Of a DNA stretch of 64,000 bases, positions 52,830 through 61,238 are shown in pieces. The stretch comes from CAXBOO01 sp963977425. Lineage in GTDB: Bacteria; Bacteroidota; Bacteroidia; Flavobacteriales_D; Luteibaculaceae. The position numbers and the translations under genes are program-made. The DNA lies in contig CAXBOO010000005.1 of assembly GCA_963977425.1 (NCBI GenBank), positions 207,527-271,526 of the forward strand. The letters run 5' to 3'. The notes under the pieces are model-generated. The model was not told the origin of the DNA, did no database searches, and was given only the letters and a program-made list of their open reading frames with translations. The first letter of the stretch is position 1. Each line of letters opens with the position of its first letter.

Positions 52830-53816
52830 CTAATTTGGTGCTAAATAATTGTCGCGGAACCAAACAGCATAGTCGATAGCAGCGTATGTAATCACAATAT
52901 CCGATCCTGCTCTATGAATAGCATTCAGTGTTTCCGGCATAGCTTTATCGTAAGCAAACAAACCATTGTCGGCACCCATTCTAAGCATGGCATATTCACC
53001 ACTTACATGATATGCCGCAACAGGCAAAGGACTGTTTTGCTTAAAGTCTGAAATGATGTCTAAATAATGCAAGGCAGGTTTTACCATAACAAAATCGGCT
53101 CCTTCCAAAATGTCACTATCCAATTCACGAAGCGCTTCTGTACGGTTCAAAAAATCCATTTGATAGGTCTTCTTATCACCACTTTTTGGTGCCGATTCTA
53201 GAGCATCACGAAATGGACCATACATAGCCGAAGCATATTTGGCGCAATACGACATGATGCTCGTATTACCAAAACCTTCTTTATTTAACGCCTCACGCAT
53301 ATGACCAATACGGCCATCCATCATATCCGACGGGCCCAAGATATCAAAGCCATTTTTGGCTTGTAATACTGCCATTTGCGACAACACTACCAGCGTTTCA
53401 TCATTCAATATTTCGCCATCTTTTACCAATCCATCGTGTCCATCGCTTGAGTACGGATCTAAGGCAATATCAGAGATAAAACATACCTCAGGAAACTTCA
53501 ATTTTAACGTCTTGATAGCACGGTAATAAAACATGTCCTCTTTCAAGGCATATTCAGCCGTGGAAGTTTTATATTTTTCTTCAACTACCGGGAAAAGCAT
53601 GAAGGTGTTTACCCCCAACTTAGTGGCTTTTTCTATTTCTGTAACGATGTGATTTAGCCCCAATCGAAACTGATTAGGCAATGTTTTTATTGCTTCTTTG
53701 GCATCATCATCCTCCATCAAAAACATGGGATAAACCAATTTGTTTGGATGCAATAAATGTTCTCTTATAAGTCCTCGAACGGCTGAGTTTTTTCTATTTC
53801 TTCTGGTGCGTATCAT
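52830..53816 (-). CDS. hemB: Delta-aminolevulinic acid dehydratase (porphobilinogen synthase)
   Basis: The enzyme joins two 5-aminolevulinates into porphobilinogen for haem. I use the ATG at 53816 (328 residues, MIRTRRNRKNSAVRG); the longer frame to 53882 only adds sequence overlapping yidD. Schiff-base lysines lie in SYCAKYASA and FVMVKPALHYLD. The metal loop reads DIALDPYSSDGHDG: Ala118, Asp120 and Asp128 replace the three zinc cysteines, as in magnesium-type Pseudomonas enzymes. It overlaps yidD by 23 nt. Confidence 0.96.
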   Translation of the reverse strand: MIRTRRNRKNSAVRGLIREHLLHPNKLVYPMFLMEDDDAKEAIKTLPNQFRLGLNHIVTEIEKATKLGVNTFMLFPVVEEKYKTSTAEYALKEDMFYYRAIKTLKLKFPEVCFISDIALDPYSSDGHDGLVKDGEILNDETLVVLSQMAVLQAKNGFDILGPSDMMDGRIGHMREALNKEGFGNTSIMSYCAKYASAMYGPFRDALESAPKSGDKKTYQMDFLNRTEALRELDSDILEGADFVMVKPALHYLDIISDFKQNSPLPVAAYHVSGEYAMLRMGADNGLFAYDKAMPETLNAIHRAGSDIVITYAAIDYAVWFRDNYLAPN

Positions 53817-54054
53817 GACAATGATGTTTTTTTTCAGGCACTGGATCGTAACCTTCTCCGCCCCATGGGTGGCAACGACCAATGCGTTTAATAGCTAACA
53901 ACCAACCTTTAAAGAGGCCGTGTTGTTGGAAAGCTTCAATAGCATATTGAGAGCACGTTGGGGTGTATCGGCAAGACGTAGGCAACAACGGAGAAATAAT
54001 CCATTGATATAAGCGCACAGGCAACTTACCAAACAAGGCAATGAGCCATTTCAT
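53794..54054 (-). CDS. yidD: YidD membrane protein insertion efficiency factor
   Basis: The 86-residue protein carries the YidD signature: YQWIISPLLPTSCRYTPTCS, AIEAFQQHGLFKGW and RIGRCHPWGGEGYDPVP. The N-terminal amphipathic helix places it at the inner face of the membrane, where it aids YidC-dependent insertion. The gene is usually beside rpmH, rnpA and yidC; here it sits between a DUF192 gene and hemB, overlapping both ends (1 nt and 23 nt). Confidence 0.94.
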   Translation of the reverse strand: MKWLIALFGKLPVRLYQWIISPLLPTSCRYTPTCSQYAIEAFQQHGLFKGWLLAIKRIGRCHPWGGEGYDPVPEKKHHCHDTHQKK

Positions 54055-54578
54055 TACTTACGAGTAAAAGCTACTTTGTCGCCCTTCTCTAATCCCCACT
54101 TTTCCATCATGCCCGCATTTACTTCAAGAATATAAATGGCTGGTTCTTCTGATGGCAACGACTCTTCTGAATAAGGCTTAGCATAGGTTTGGGCACTAAC
54201 TATTTCCATCGCACTGTTGATGAAAATAATATCCAAAGAGATGTGCGTGTTTCTCATCCAAAAACTCTGAATGCGTTCTTGCTGTTGAATGAATAGCATG
54301 CCTCTATTTTCTGCCATCGATTTTCTGAACATCAATCCTTGAGTGATTTCGTAATCGTTATCTGCTATTTCAATATCCAATACTTTAAGTGTATCGCCCG
54401 TGCTTGCTTTAGTAATAACCAAACTGCCTTCACTTTTGAAAACGGCATTGCTATTTTTTGCTGGTTTGCGGTATTCTTCTACTTCTCCTTCGTTTGGTGA
54501 CATGCACGAAACCACAACGGAAATAAGAGCAAATACACTAAGGATGGTTAATATTATTTTACGCTGTTTGCTGTACAT
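54054..54578 (-). CDS. DUF192 domain-containing lipoprotein
   Basis: With the ATG at 54578 the protein has 174 residues and a lipoprotein signal ending VVVSC. The DUF192 domain follows at about residues 45-170: EIADNDYEITQGLMFRKSM, ENRGMLFI, SFWMRNTHISLDIIFI and AIYILEVNAG. The family is exported and structurally characterised but without a settled function. The start lies inside lgt (20-nt overlap), and lgt itself makes the lipid anchor of lipoproteins such as this one. Confidence 0.88.
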   Translation of the reverse strand: MYSKQRKIILTILSVFALISVVVSCMSPNEGEVEEYRKPAKNSNAVFKSEGSLVITKASTGDTLKVLDIEIADNDYEITQGLMFRKSMAENRGMLFIQQQERIQSFWMRNTHISLDIIFINSAMEIVSAQTYAKPYSEESLPSEEPAIYILEVNAGMMEKWGLEKGDKVAFTRK

Positions 54579-55365
54579 TTTCGTTGTTTTTGAATGATTT
54601 AATAAAGAAGAACAACCCAACTAATATGAGTGGAATACTAAGATTTTGCCCCATGTTTAAAGCCATATCATCTTCAAAAGCAGATTGATTTTCTTTCAGG
54701 AATTCTAAAAAGAAACGAGCCGTGAATAATACCGTAAGGAACAAACCAAAAAGGCGTCCTTTAAAGTTGGTCCATTTCAATTTGAATGCTGCATAGTACA
54801 TAAAAGCAAATAATAAAAAATAGGTAACTGATTCGTACAACTGAGCTGGATGTCTTGCAAATTCATCTACACGAGCGAAAACAACACCATAATCGGTTCC
54901 TGTTTTTTTACCAATAATTTCTGAATTAAAGAAATTACCTAATCGTATAAAACCTGCTCCAAGGGCTACAGTTACTACCACTCTATCGAGCGCCCATAAA
55001 ATGTTTTTCTTGGTTACGTATTTAGAATAAAAATACAAGGCTACGATGATACCAATGGCTGCTCCGTGACTTGCCAAACCTCCATGCCATATCTGTAATA
55101 TTTCTCCCAAATGATTTTTGTAATAGGCCCAATCGTAGAAAAAAACATGACCTAATCGCGCTCCGATAATGGTTCCTATCATGGTAAAATAAAGCGCTTT
55201 ATCTAACCAATCTTTTGGAGCGTCGTCTTGCTTCAAGAGTTTTTTAAATACCTCGTAGCCTAACAAAAATGCAAAAGCAAACATCAGCCCATACCAACGG
55301 ACCGGAATTACTGTATCAGGAAAAATTTGGGGTTGAATATCCCACACAAAAGATAGTAAGATCAT
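54559..55365 (-). CDS. lgt: Prolipoprotein diacylglyceryl transferase
   Basis: The 268-residue, seven-helix inner-membrane enzyme moves diacylglycerol onto the lipobox cysteine of prolipoproteins. It shows VRWYGLMFAFAFLLGY, the HGGLASHGAAIGI segment with the essential His, and RLGNFFNSEIIGKKT, the Lgt signature with the conserved Arg. It overlaps fur by 4 nt and the DUF192 lipoprotein gene by 20 nt. Confidence 0.96.
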   Translation of the reverse strand: MILLSFVWDIQPQIFPDTVIPVRWYGLMFAFAFLLGYEVFKKLLKQDDAPKDWLDKALYFTMIGTIIGARLGHVFFYDWAYYKNHLGEILQIWHGGLASHGAAIGIIVALYFYSKYVTKKNILWALDRVVVTVALGAGFIRLGNFFNSEIIGKKTGTDYGVVFARVDEFARHPAQLYESVTYFLLFAFMYYAAFKLKWTNFKGRLFGLFLTVLFTARFFLEFLKENQSAFEDDMALNMGQNLSIPLILVGLFFFIKSFKNNENVQQTA

Positions 55366-55871
55366 TTTTTACTGTCTTTTTTTGCTGTACAACTGGCGTC
55401 GTTACACGTTCCGAAAAACTGCAAAGTGTGCGATGTAATGGTAAAGTTGTAAAATTCTTCCACCATCTTTTTAATATTTTGAATGCGCGGATCGCAAAAC
55501 TCCATGACTTTACCGCACTTGCTGCAAATTAAGTGGTCGTGTTGTTTGAAGCCATACGATTTCTCAAATAAAGCCGTAGCGCTACCAAATTGATGACGTA
55601 CAACCAAACCGCAGTCTACCAACAAATCAAGTGTATTGTAAACCGTAGCCCGACTCACACGGTACTTCTTGTCTTTAAGAATTAAGTAAAGATTGTCTAC
55701 ATCAAAATGCCCATCGGATGTATAAATCACCTCTAATATGGCAAAGCGTTCAGGTGTTTTCCTTAAGCTTTTGGCTACCATATAATCGGTAAAGATCTCT
55801 TTCGCCTTGGTTAGTGTATCAACTACACTTTTAGGCAAGTCATCCTCATTGGTTTTTAAAATGTAGTTCAT
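55362..55871 (-). CDS. Fur-family transcriptional regulator
   Basis: The 169-residue protein has a winged-helix DNA-binding domain at about residues 25-105 (RKTPERFAILEVIY, YRVSRATVYNTLDLLVDCGL). The metal-binding and dimerisation domain follows, with HDHLICSKCGKVMEF and a second Cys pair CNDASC. Two CxxC-type pairs form a structural zinc site as in Fur and PerR. Whether it senses iron, zinc or peroxide cannot be read. It overlaps the BNR-repeat gene and lgt by 4 nt each. Confidence 0.93.
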   Translation of the reverse strand: MNYILKTNEDDLPKSVVDTLTKAKEIFTDYMVAKSLRKTPERFAILEVIYTSDGHFDVDNLYLILKDKKYRVSRATVYNTLDLLVDCGLVVRHQFGSATALFEKSYGFKQHDHLICSKCGKVMEFCDPRIQNIKKMVEEFYNFTITSHTLQFFGTCNDASCTAKKDSKK

Positions 55872-57169
55872 CGTACCAATTTGTTTAGTTTTTTATAAGA
55901 AAGCAATGCTGTTTTCACAACCAAATTGCCATTAATAAACTCAGTCCATACAGGTCTTACAACGCCTTTATGTGCGTCAACTTGTATGTAATCGCCAAAA
56001 AATATTTCTTTCTTCGGTGTAAAAGGCTCTTTATTGAGTTTGATGAATTTCTTCTCTCCTTCAAACGTATCTGCCCATGCTAAAACTATATCTGTCTTAT
56101 GGTCGTCGTAAGCACTACGGTCGTAAAACAACCAGTAAAAAGTTCCTTTTTCGCTATCGCGATACATGTTGCTAAAAAACTGGTGCCCTTTGCTGTATTG
56201 CTCGGTTGATGATAATGGTTTTTGCTCCGACCAGGTTTTACCACCGTCTTTAGACATTGCGTTCCAAACCTCTGTATCGTCATACGATTTTGTTTGGTCA
56301 GACCATGACAAGTACAAAACATCGGTTCCATTTTCGTTAACCGATAAAAATGAAGGAAAACCATTGGTTCGGTTTATACCCGGCACATCAAATTCCCAAC
56401 CTGGAGTTTTGAAAATGCCTTTTTCTACATTCCAAGTTTTCCCATCATCGTTGGAATCATTGTAATACAAAGAGTCGCCCAACATCCAAACAGAATGCAC
56501 CTTATCGCCATTACCAGCAGCAGGTATAATGCCCTCAAGTGTTTGACTCAAATCCAAACAGTTTCCAAATTTTGTTGAAATGCGTTGAGCTTTAGACCAA
56601 GTTTCACCATCCATAGAAGACGAGTACATAGCAACGGTAATATCGTTTACATCCTTACTATCGTATTCATCAAATTGGGTCCATGTCATGTGCATTTTCC
56701 CTGTTTCCGGATCGATATTTACCCATTGCTTGTCCTGATCTTTGGGAGCATTTAATCCCGTATAATTGTCTTTAGGCCATGTTTCGCCAAAGTCTTCGCT
56801 TTTTTGAATAACCATTCTGTCCAACCAAGAATCTTTCTCTTGCTTGTGAACACCTGGCCAAGACAAATGGAAAAAGAAAAAATCGCCATTTGAATTCGAC
56901 GCTATTACAGGGTCGCCCCAAATACCATATTGACTAGAAATATCTTTTTTATCCCATGTTTTTCCGCCATTGTGACTTACAAACAATCGGTTGATATTGG
57001 TACCGATAACTTGGTGCTTGGTCTTTTTTCTGTTGATATTAATGCTTGGCTCCTCTGGACCAAATGCTCCAATACCACTAGCAACTGTAACCACATATTC
57101 CGATGCATCTTGTGCTGCAACGACAGATAGGGTAAATAACCCCAATACCAAAGCTCCTAGTTTGTTCAT
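55868..57169 (-). CDS. Exported BNR/Asp-box beta-propeller protein (sialidase-like)
   Basis: The ATG at 57169 gives 433 residues with a signal peptide (MNKLGALVLGLFTLSVVAAQ). At least five Asp-box motifs are visible: HNGGKTWDKK, EDFGETWPKD, MDGETWSKA, NDDGKTWNVE and KDGGKTWSEQ. They mark a sialidase-like beta-propeller. I could not identify the catalytic Arg triad of true sialidases, so enzymatic activity is uncertain; many such proteins only bind glycans. It overlaps trhO by 4 nt and fur by 4 nt. Confidence 0.85.
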   Translation of the reverse strand: MNKLGALVLGLFTLSVVAAQDASEYVVTVASGIGAFGPEEPSININRKKTKHQVIGTNINRLFVSHNGGKTWDKKDISSQYGIWGDPVIASNSNGDFFFFHLSWPGVHKQEKDSWLDRMVIQKSEDFGETWPKDNYTGLNAPKDQDKQWVNIDPETGKMHMTWTQFDEYDSKDVNDITVAMYSSSMDGETWSKAQRISTKFGNCLDLSQTLEGIIPAAGNGDKVHSVWMLGDSLYYNDSNDDGKTWNVEKGIFKTPGWEFDVPGINRTNGFPSFLSVNENGTDVLYLSWSDQTKSYDDTEVWNAMSKDGGKTWSEQKPLSSTEQYSKGHQFFSNMYRDSEKGTFYWLFYDRSAYDDHKTDIVLAWADTFEGEKKFIKLNKEPFTPKKEIFFGDYIQVDAHKGVVRPVWTEFINGNLVVKTALLSYKKLNKLVR

Positions 57170-58227
57170 TGTTTTTCTTTTTTCCATTCACGGTACTTCT
57201 CAATGAAAAGACTTTTGCGTCCTTTCTTGAAAACTTGTGACCCTAAATCTTTTCCGCTTTTAAACGCTTTTTGTTCTTCTTCTGGTAATTGGATGAACTC
57301 ATGACACTCTGGAGAGCAACATCCATGATGCTTTTCTTCGCATTCAGGGCATTGCAAAAACAACAAATGACAAGCGTCGTTTATACAATTGCTATGCACA
57401 TCATGTGGTGTTTCGCACTGATGACATTTGGCTATAATTTCATCTGAAATCCTTTCTGCCATTCTATCATCGAACACAAAGTTTTTACCTAAAAATTTGT
57501 TTTCAATGTTGTCTTTTTCAACATCTTGAGCATATTTAATAATTCCACCTTCTAGTTGATAAACATTATTAAAGCCTTTGTGTTTGAAATAAGCCGAAGC
57601 TTTTTCGCAACGAATTCCTCCGGTACAATACATCAAAAGCTGCTTATCTTTTTCGTCGCGAAGTTGTTCTTCTATTAAATCAAGAGACTCTCTAAAAGTA
57701 TCAACATCGGGTGTTACTGCATTTTTAAAATGGCCTATTTCACTTTCGTAATGGTTGCGCATATCCACACAAACCGTTTTAGGGTCTTCCAACAATTCGT
57801 TGAATTTTTCCGCCCCAACATGCTGGCCTTTTTTGGTAACATCAAAAGTGGCATCTTCTAGTCCATCGGCTACAATTTTAGCTCGGACTTTAACAGTTAG
57901 TTTTAAGAACGAAATCTTTTCGCTTTCTACAGCAATATTAAGTCGTATGTCCTTAAGGAAATCAACCTTATTCAATACCACTCGCAACTGATCCACATTT
58001 TCATCTGGAACAGATATTTGAGCATTTACACCTTCTTTGGCCACATATATTCTTCCCAGCACACTAATCTCATCGAGTACTTTGTACAAGTAATTTCTGA
58101 AAACTGTTGGGTGTTGAATATGAGCATAAACGTAAAACGATATTGTAGTACGCGACTTGTTCTCAAGTTCTAGCTTGGCCTTTAATATGGACTTATCGTA
58201 AATATTATGGAGCTGCTTTTTAGCCAT
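57166..58227 (-). CDS. trhO: tRNA uridine(34) hydroxylase TrhO (rhodanese family)
   Basis: The 353-residue protein matches TrhO/YceA: an N-terminal ferredoxin-like domain (ISFYVYAHIQHP, GRIYVAKEGVNAQIS) and a rhodanese domain with VDMRNHYESEIGHF. The catalytic loop is YCTGGIRCEKASAYFKHKGF. A Cys-rich C-terminal region (CHQCETPHDVHSNC, CPECEEKHHGCCSPEC) can bind metal. TrhO hydroxylates U34 of some tRNAs. The gene starts 7 nt after the M1 peptidase stop. Confidence 0.94.
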   Translation of the reverse strand: MAKKQLHNIYDKSILKAKLELENKSRTTISFYVYAHIQHPTVFRNYLYKVLDEISVLGRIYVAKEGVNAQISVPDENVDQLRVVLNKVDFLKDIRLNIAVESEKISFLKLTVKVRAKIVADGLEDATFDVTKKGQHVGAEKFNELLEDPKTVCVDMRNHYESEIGHFKNAVTPDVDTFRESLDLIEEQLRDEKDKQLLMYCTGGIRCEKASAYFKHKGFNNVYQLEGGIIKYAQDVEKDNIENKFLGKNFVFDDRMAERISDEIIAKCHQCETPHDVHSNCINDACHLLFLQCPECEEKHHGCCSPECHEFIQLPEEEQKAFKSGKDLGSQVFKKGRKSLFIEKYREWKKEKQ

Positions 58228-58234
58228 TTTTATT

Positions 58235-60082
58235 CTACTTAAATGTTACAGTAGTGTTTCGCGGATAAATATTGTTGTCATTTTCAACATCCACTATTCC
58301 ACCAGCTGGGTCAATTTCTACTTTTTCGATATCCGATTTTTTATGGTTTACCGTAAGAGTGTAATATGGGTAAGTCCAAGGCCAATCTTTAGCCGTAATG
58401 TTTTTATCAGCCTTATTCAAGAAATCGGTTTTTGCTCCACGCATTATTTGCATAGGGATATAATGCAATTCCGTAGAACCATCCTTTAGCGATACCAAAA
58501 CTTCAATTGGCATAGGCATGTCGCCTTTTCTTTCTATTACTACTTCAGAAGCATTGCCATTTTGGTTTACTTCATTTACTGCATAGTCTATAGTGTTGGT
58601 AGTACCAACCCAATGCTCTAAATACCAATCAAGTACCATTCCAGATTCGTTTTCCATAATGCGTAAAAACTTGCGTGGATCTGGATGTTTGAATTTCCAA
58701 GTTTCGAAATAATTCTTCATTCCTTTGAAAAACACTTCTTCGCCTACTATGTTTTGCAATTGCCACAAAAACAAAGCTCCTTTAGAGTAACTGTTGATAC
58801 CGTAGCTGCGGTTCATTTTATAATGATCGGCATGGGTTGTTAAAGGTTCTTGTGCGTTGTAAGTAACCAATGCTCTATATCCACCTTCGCTACCTTTGTG
58901 CAAATTCACCTCTTTGATGCCTTTTATTTCAGCTTGTACAATGGCTGTTGCGAATGTTGTAAAACCTTCATCCATCCAAGGGTATTGAGCCTCGTCTGTT
59001 CCTAAAATCATCTGAAACCAAGAGTGCATAGCTTCGTGAGCGGTTACTCCTGCCAAACTAGGAAGAGATCTTTCTCCAGTAATCAATGTCGCCATAGGGT
59101 ATTCCATTCCGCCATCGCCACCTTGAATGATGCTATAAGCTTTGTAAGGATATACTCCAAAATATTTGTTGGCTGTTTCGAAAATTCGAACTGCAATCGG
59201 TTCTAAAGCTTTCCAGTTTTCAATAATTTCTTCGTTGTTTTTGTAAAAGAAATGGATGTCCATTCCGTTAGGGCCTTTCGTACTTGTATGAATATACTCT
59301 GGATCGGCAGCCCATGCAAAATCGTGCACATTTTCGGCTTTAAAATTCCATGTAAGTTTTCCGTTTACGCCTTTTTTCTTTTCTTCAATACCATTGTAAC
59401 CGTGACCGATTGCACTTCCATTTTGCAAAATCCCTGTTCCTCCAATGGTGTAGGTTTCGTCCATTGTAATGCTTACATCAAAATCACCCCAAATACCATA
59501 AAACTCACGGCCTATGTAAGGATTTGGGTGCCATCCATCAGCGTCGTATTCGCTTAATTTAGGATACCATTGTGTCATAGAATAAGCTACACCTTCGGCA
59601 TTATCTCTTCCACTTCTTCTAATTTGAATTGGAACTTGACTTTTAAATTCTACTTCAATCTTTGCTTTTTTACCTGCCTTAATTGGTATCGATAAATCGA
59701 TTTGAGCAATGGTACCTTCTTCCGTTACCTTCTGAGCAATTCCATTTACTTTAATCGACTTAATATGGGTGTACCCAATTTCATTTTCAGCTAGTTTTTC
59801 AATTCTATCGCCTACGCGTCCATCAGGATCGGCAATGCTTCTAGAACGTACGTCCATCATGCTTCCTGGTTGGAAAGCATTAAAATAAAGGTGGAAAAAC
59901 AATTGATTCAAATCATCAGGAGAATTGTTTACGTAAACAATGTTTTGTTTTCCTGAGTATTGGTGGGATTTCACATCGAAATCGATAGCCATTTTGTAAT
60001 CAATACCTTGCTGCCAATATTGGGCAGAAACCGTTGCTACCGTAGAAAACAATAGCGTAAAAAGAAATAATATTTGTTTCAT
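58235..60082 (-). CDS. Exported M1-family zinc metallopeptidase
   Basis: The 615-residue protein has a signal peptide (residues 1-20, ending VSAQ) and an M1 aminopeptidase fold. The zinc site is HEAMH (His349, Glu350, His353) with the third ligand Glu372 in MDEGFTTF, 18 residues on. GGMEYP at about 325 is the exopeptidase signature (GxMEN variant). A conserved Tyr lies in SYGINSYSKGALFLW. It probably acts as a periplasmic or cell-surface aminopeptidase. The GT4 gene lies 34 nt upstream. Confidence 0.93.
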   Translation of the reverse strand: MKQILFLFTLLFSTVATVSAQYWQQGIDYKMAIDFDVKSHQYSGKQNIVYVNNSPDDLNQLFFHLYFNAFQPGSMMDVRSRSIADPDGRVGDRIEKLAENEIGYTHIKSIKVNGIAQKVTEEGTIAQIDLSIPIKAGKKAKIEVEFKSQVPIQIRRSGRDNAEGVAYSMTQWYPKLSEYDADGWHPNPYIGREFYGIWGDFDVSITMDETYTIGGTGILQNGSAIGHGYNGIEEKKKGVNGKLTWNFKAENVHDFAWAADPEYIHTSTKGPNGMDIHFFYKNNEEIIENWKALEPIAVRIFETANKYFGVYPYKAYSIIQGGDGGMEYPMATLITGERSLPSLAGVTAHEAMHSWFQMILGTDEAQYPWMDEGFTTFATAIVQAEIKGIKEVNLHKGSEGGYRALVTYNAQEPLTTHADHYKMNRSYGINSYSKGALFLWQLQNIVGEEVFFKGMKNYFETWKFKHPDPRKFLRIMENESGMVLDWYLEHWVGTTNTIDYAVNEVNQNGNASEVVIERKGDMPMPIEVLVSLKDGSTELHYIPMQIMRGAKTDFLNKADKNITAKDWPWTYPYYTLTVNHKKSDIEKVEIDPAGGIVDVENDNNIYPRNTTVTFK

Positions 60083-60116
60083 AATAGTGTGCGAACAGCT
60101 AAGTTATTAAACAATC

Positions 60117-61235
60117 CTACAACGTGTTGGAAAAGTCTAAAAGTCTTTGGCAGTAGGTCTCCCACGATAATTCCTCTTTCAACTTTTTTTGTCCTTGCAC
60201 CAAGGTAGTTTGATCAAAAGCTTGACATTTTTCAACGGCTTCAGCTATGGATTTTGGGTCTAGTGTGTCCGATAAAAAACCATTCTCACCATTTTTAACC
60301 ATCTCTTTTAATCCTCCAACCGGAGTAGATACCATGGGCAATTCGAAATTTATAGCCACACTGCACACCCCACTTTGAGTTGCCGATTTGTATGTCATTA
60401 ACGCAATATCGCTTGCGCTATAAAACACTTTAACTTCCTCTTGCGGAATGTATCGAATGAATAAATGGATTCTATTTTCCAGCTCTAAATCCTTGATTAG
60501 TTCATGGTAAACATCCATACTGCTATAGCTCTCTCCCGCTATGATTAGGTGATAATGATCGGGTAGATGTTTGAGGGCTTTTATGCTTAAATCCACGCCT
60601 TTGTAATCGCGCACATAGCCAAAGGAGAGCAAATACTTTTTAGTTGCATCAAGACCTAATGTTTTTTGGGCCTCCTGTTTATTTATTGCTTCGCCAAACA
60701 AAGTATATATCGGATGAGGACTTACCGCAGAAGGTGTACCTGGAATCCATTGATTCAAATCGTTTTGCACTTGCTCGCTCATGCAAAATACTCCGTGATT
60801 ATTTTTGAAAAAATACCGTGTCAGAGTTTTGTCAAAAGGGCGTTTTTCGTGAGGAATAACATTGTCTACCGCAGTAATTATTCTGGTGTTCTTTTTTAAA
60901 AGCTTTGCAATGGTACCGAATGCAGGACCAAAAAATGGCAACCAAAATTTAAATACGACAATATCGGGTTCAAAAGCTTTGATGGCTTTTGCTGTTGTAA
61001 AATAGCTTATCGGATTTATGGTGTCGATGACTTTTGAAGAATCTATTTTATCGACTATATCGTCTTCGCCTACATATTGATTATCGCCTGGGTATAAGAA
61101 ATTAGGATATTGACGTGAGAACGTAAACGCTTTAACCTCATGCCCTAAATTCTCGAAACCTTGGTGCATAGCTCCTGCAAATTGAGCGATGCCCCCTTTA
61201 AATGGATAAATGGCCGAAACAATAGCTATTCTCAT
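60117..61235 (-). CDS. GT4-family glycosyltransferase
   Basis: The 372-residue GT-B enzyme has a glycine-rich N-terminus (SAIYPFKGGIAQFAGAMHQG) and a C-terminal GT4 domain. LLSFGYVRDYKGVDLSIKAL, IIAGESYSSM and the donor-binding YKSATQSGVCSVAINFELPM are seen there. PHPIYTLFG marks the linker. It stands apart from the glycan locus at 7.7-20.8 kb and is coupled to an ABC-F gene (3-nt gap), so its product may be a lipid or another surface glycan. Confidence 0.9.
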   Translation of the reverse strand: MRIAIVSAIYPFKGGIAQFAGAMHQGFENLGHEVKAFTFSRQYPNFLYPGDNQYVGEDDIVDKIDSSKVIDTINPISYFTTAKAIKAFEPDIVVFKFWLPFFGPAFGTIAKLLKKNTRIITAVDNVIPHEKRPFDKTLTRYFFKNNHGVFCMSEQVQNDLNQWIPGTPSAVSPHPIYTLFGEAINKQEAQKTLGLDATKKYLLSFGYVRDYKGVDLSIKALKHLPDHYHLIIAGESYSSMDVYHELIKDLELENRIHLFIRYIPQEEVKVFYSASDIALMTYKSATQSGVCSVAINFELPMVSTPVGGLKEMVKNGENGFLSDTLDPKSIAEAVEKCQAFDQTTLVQGQKKLKEELSWETYCQRLLDFSNTL

Positions 61236-61238
61236 AAT

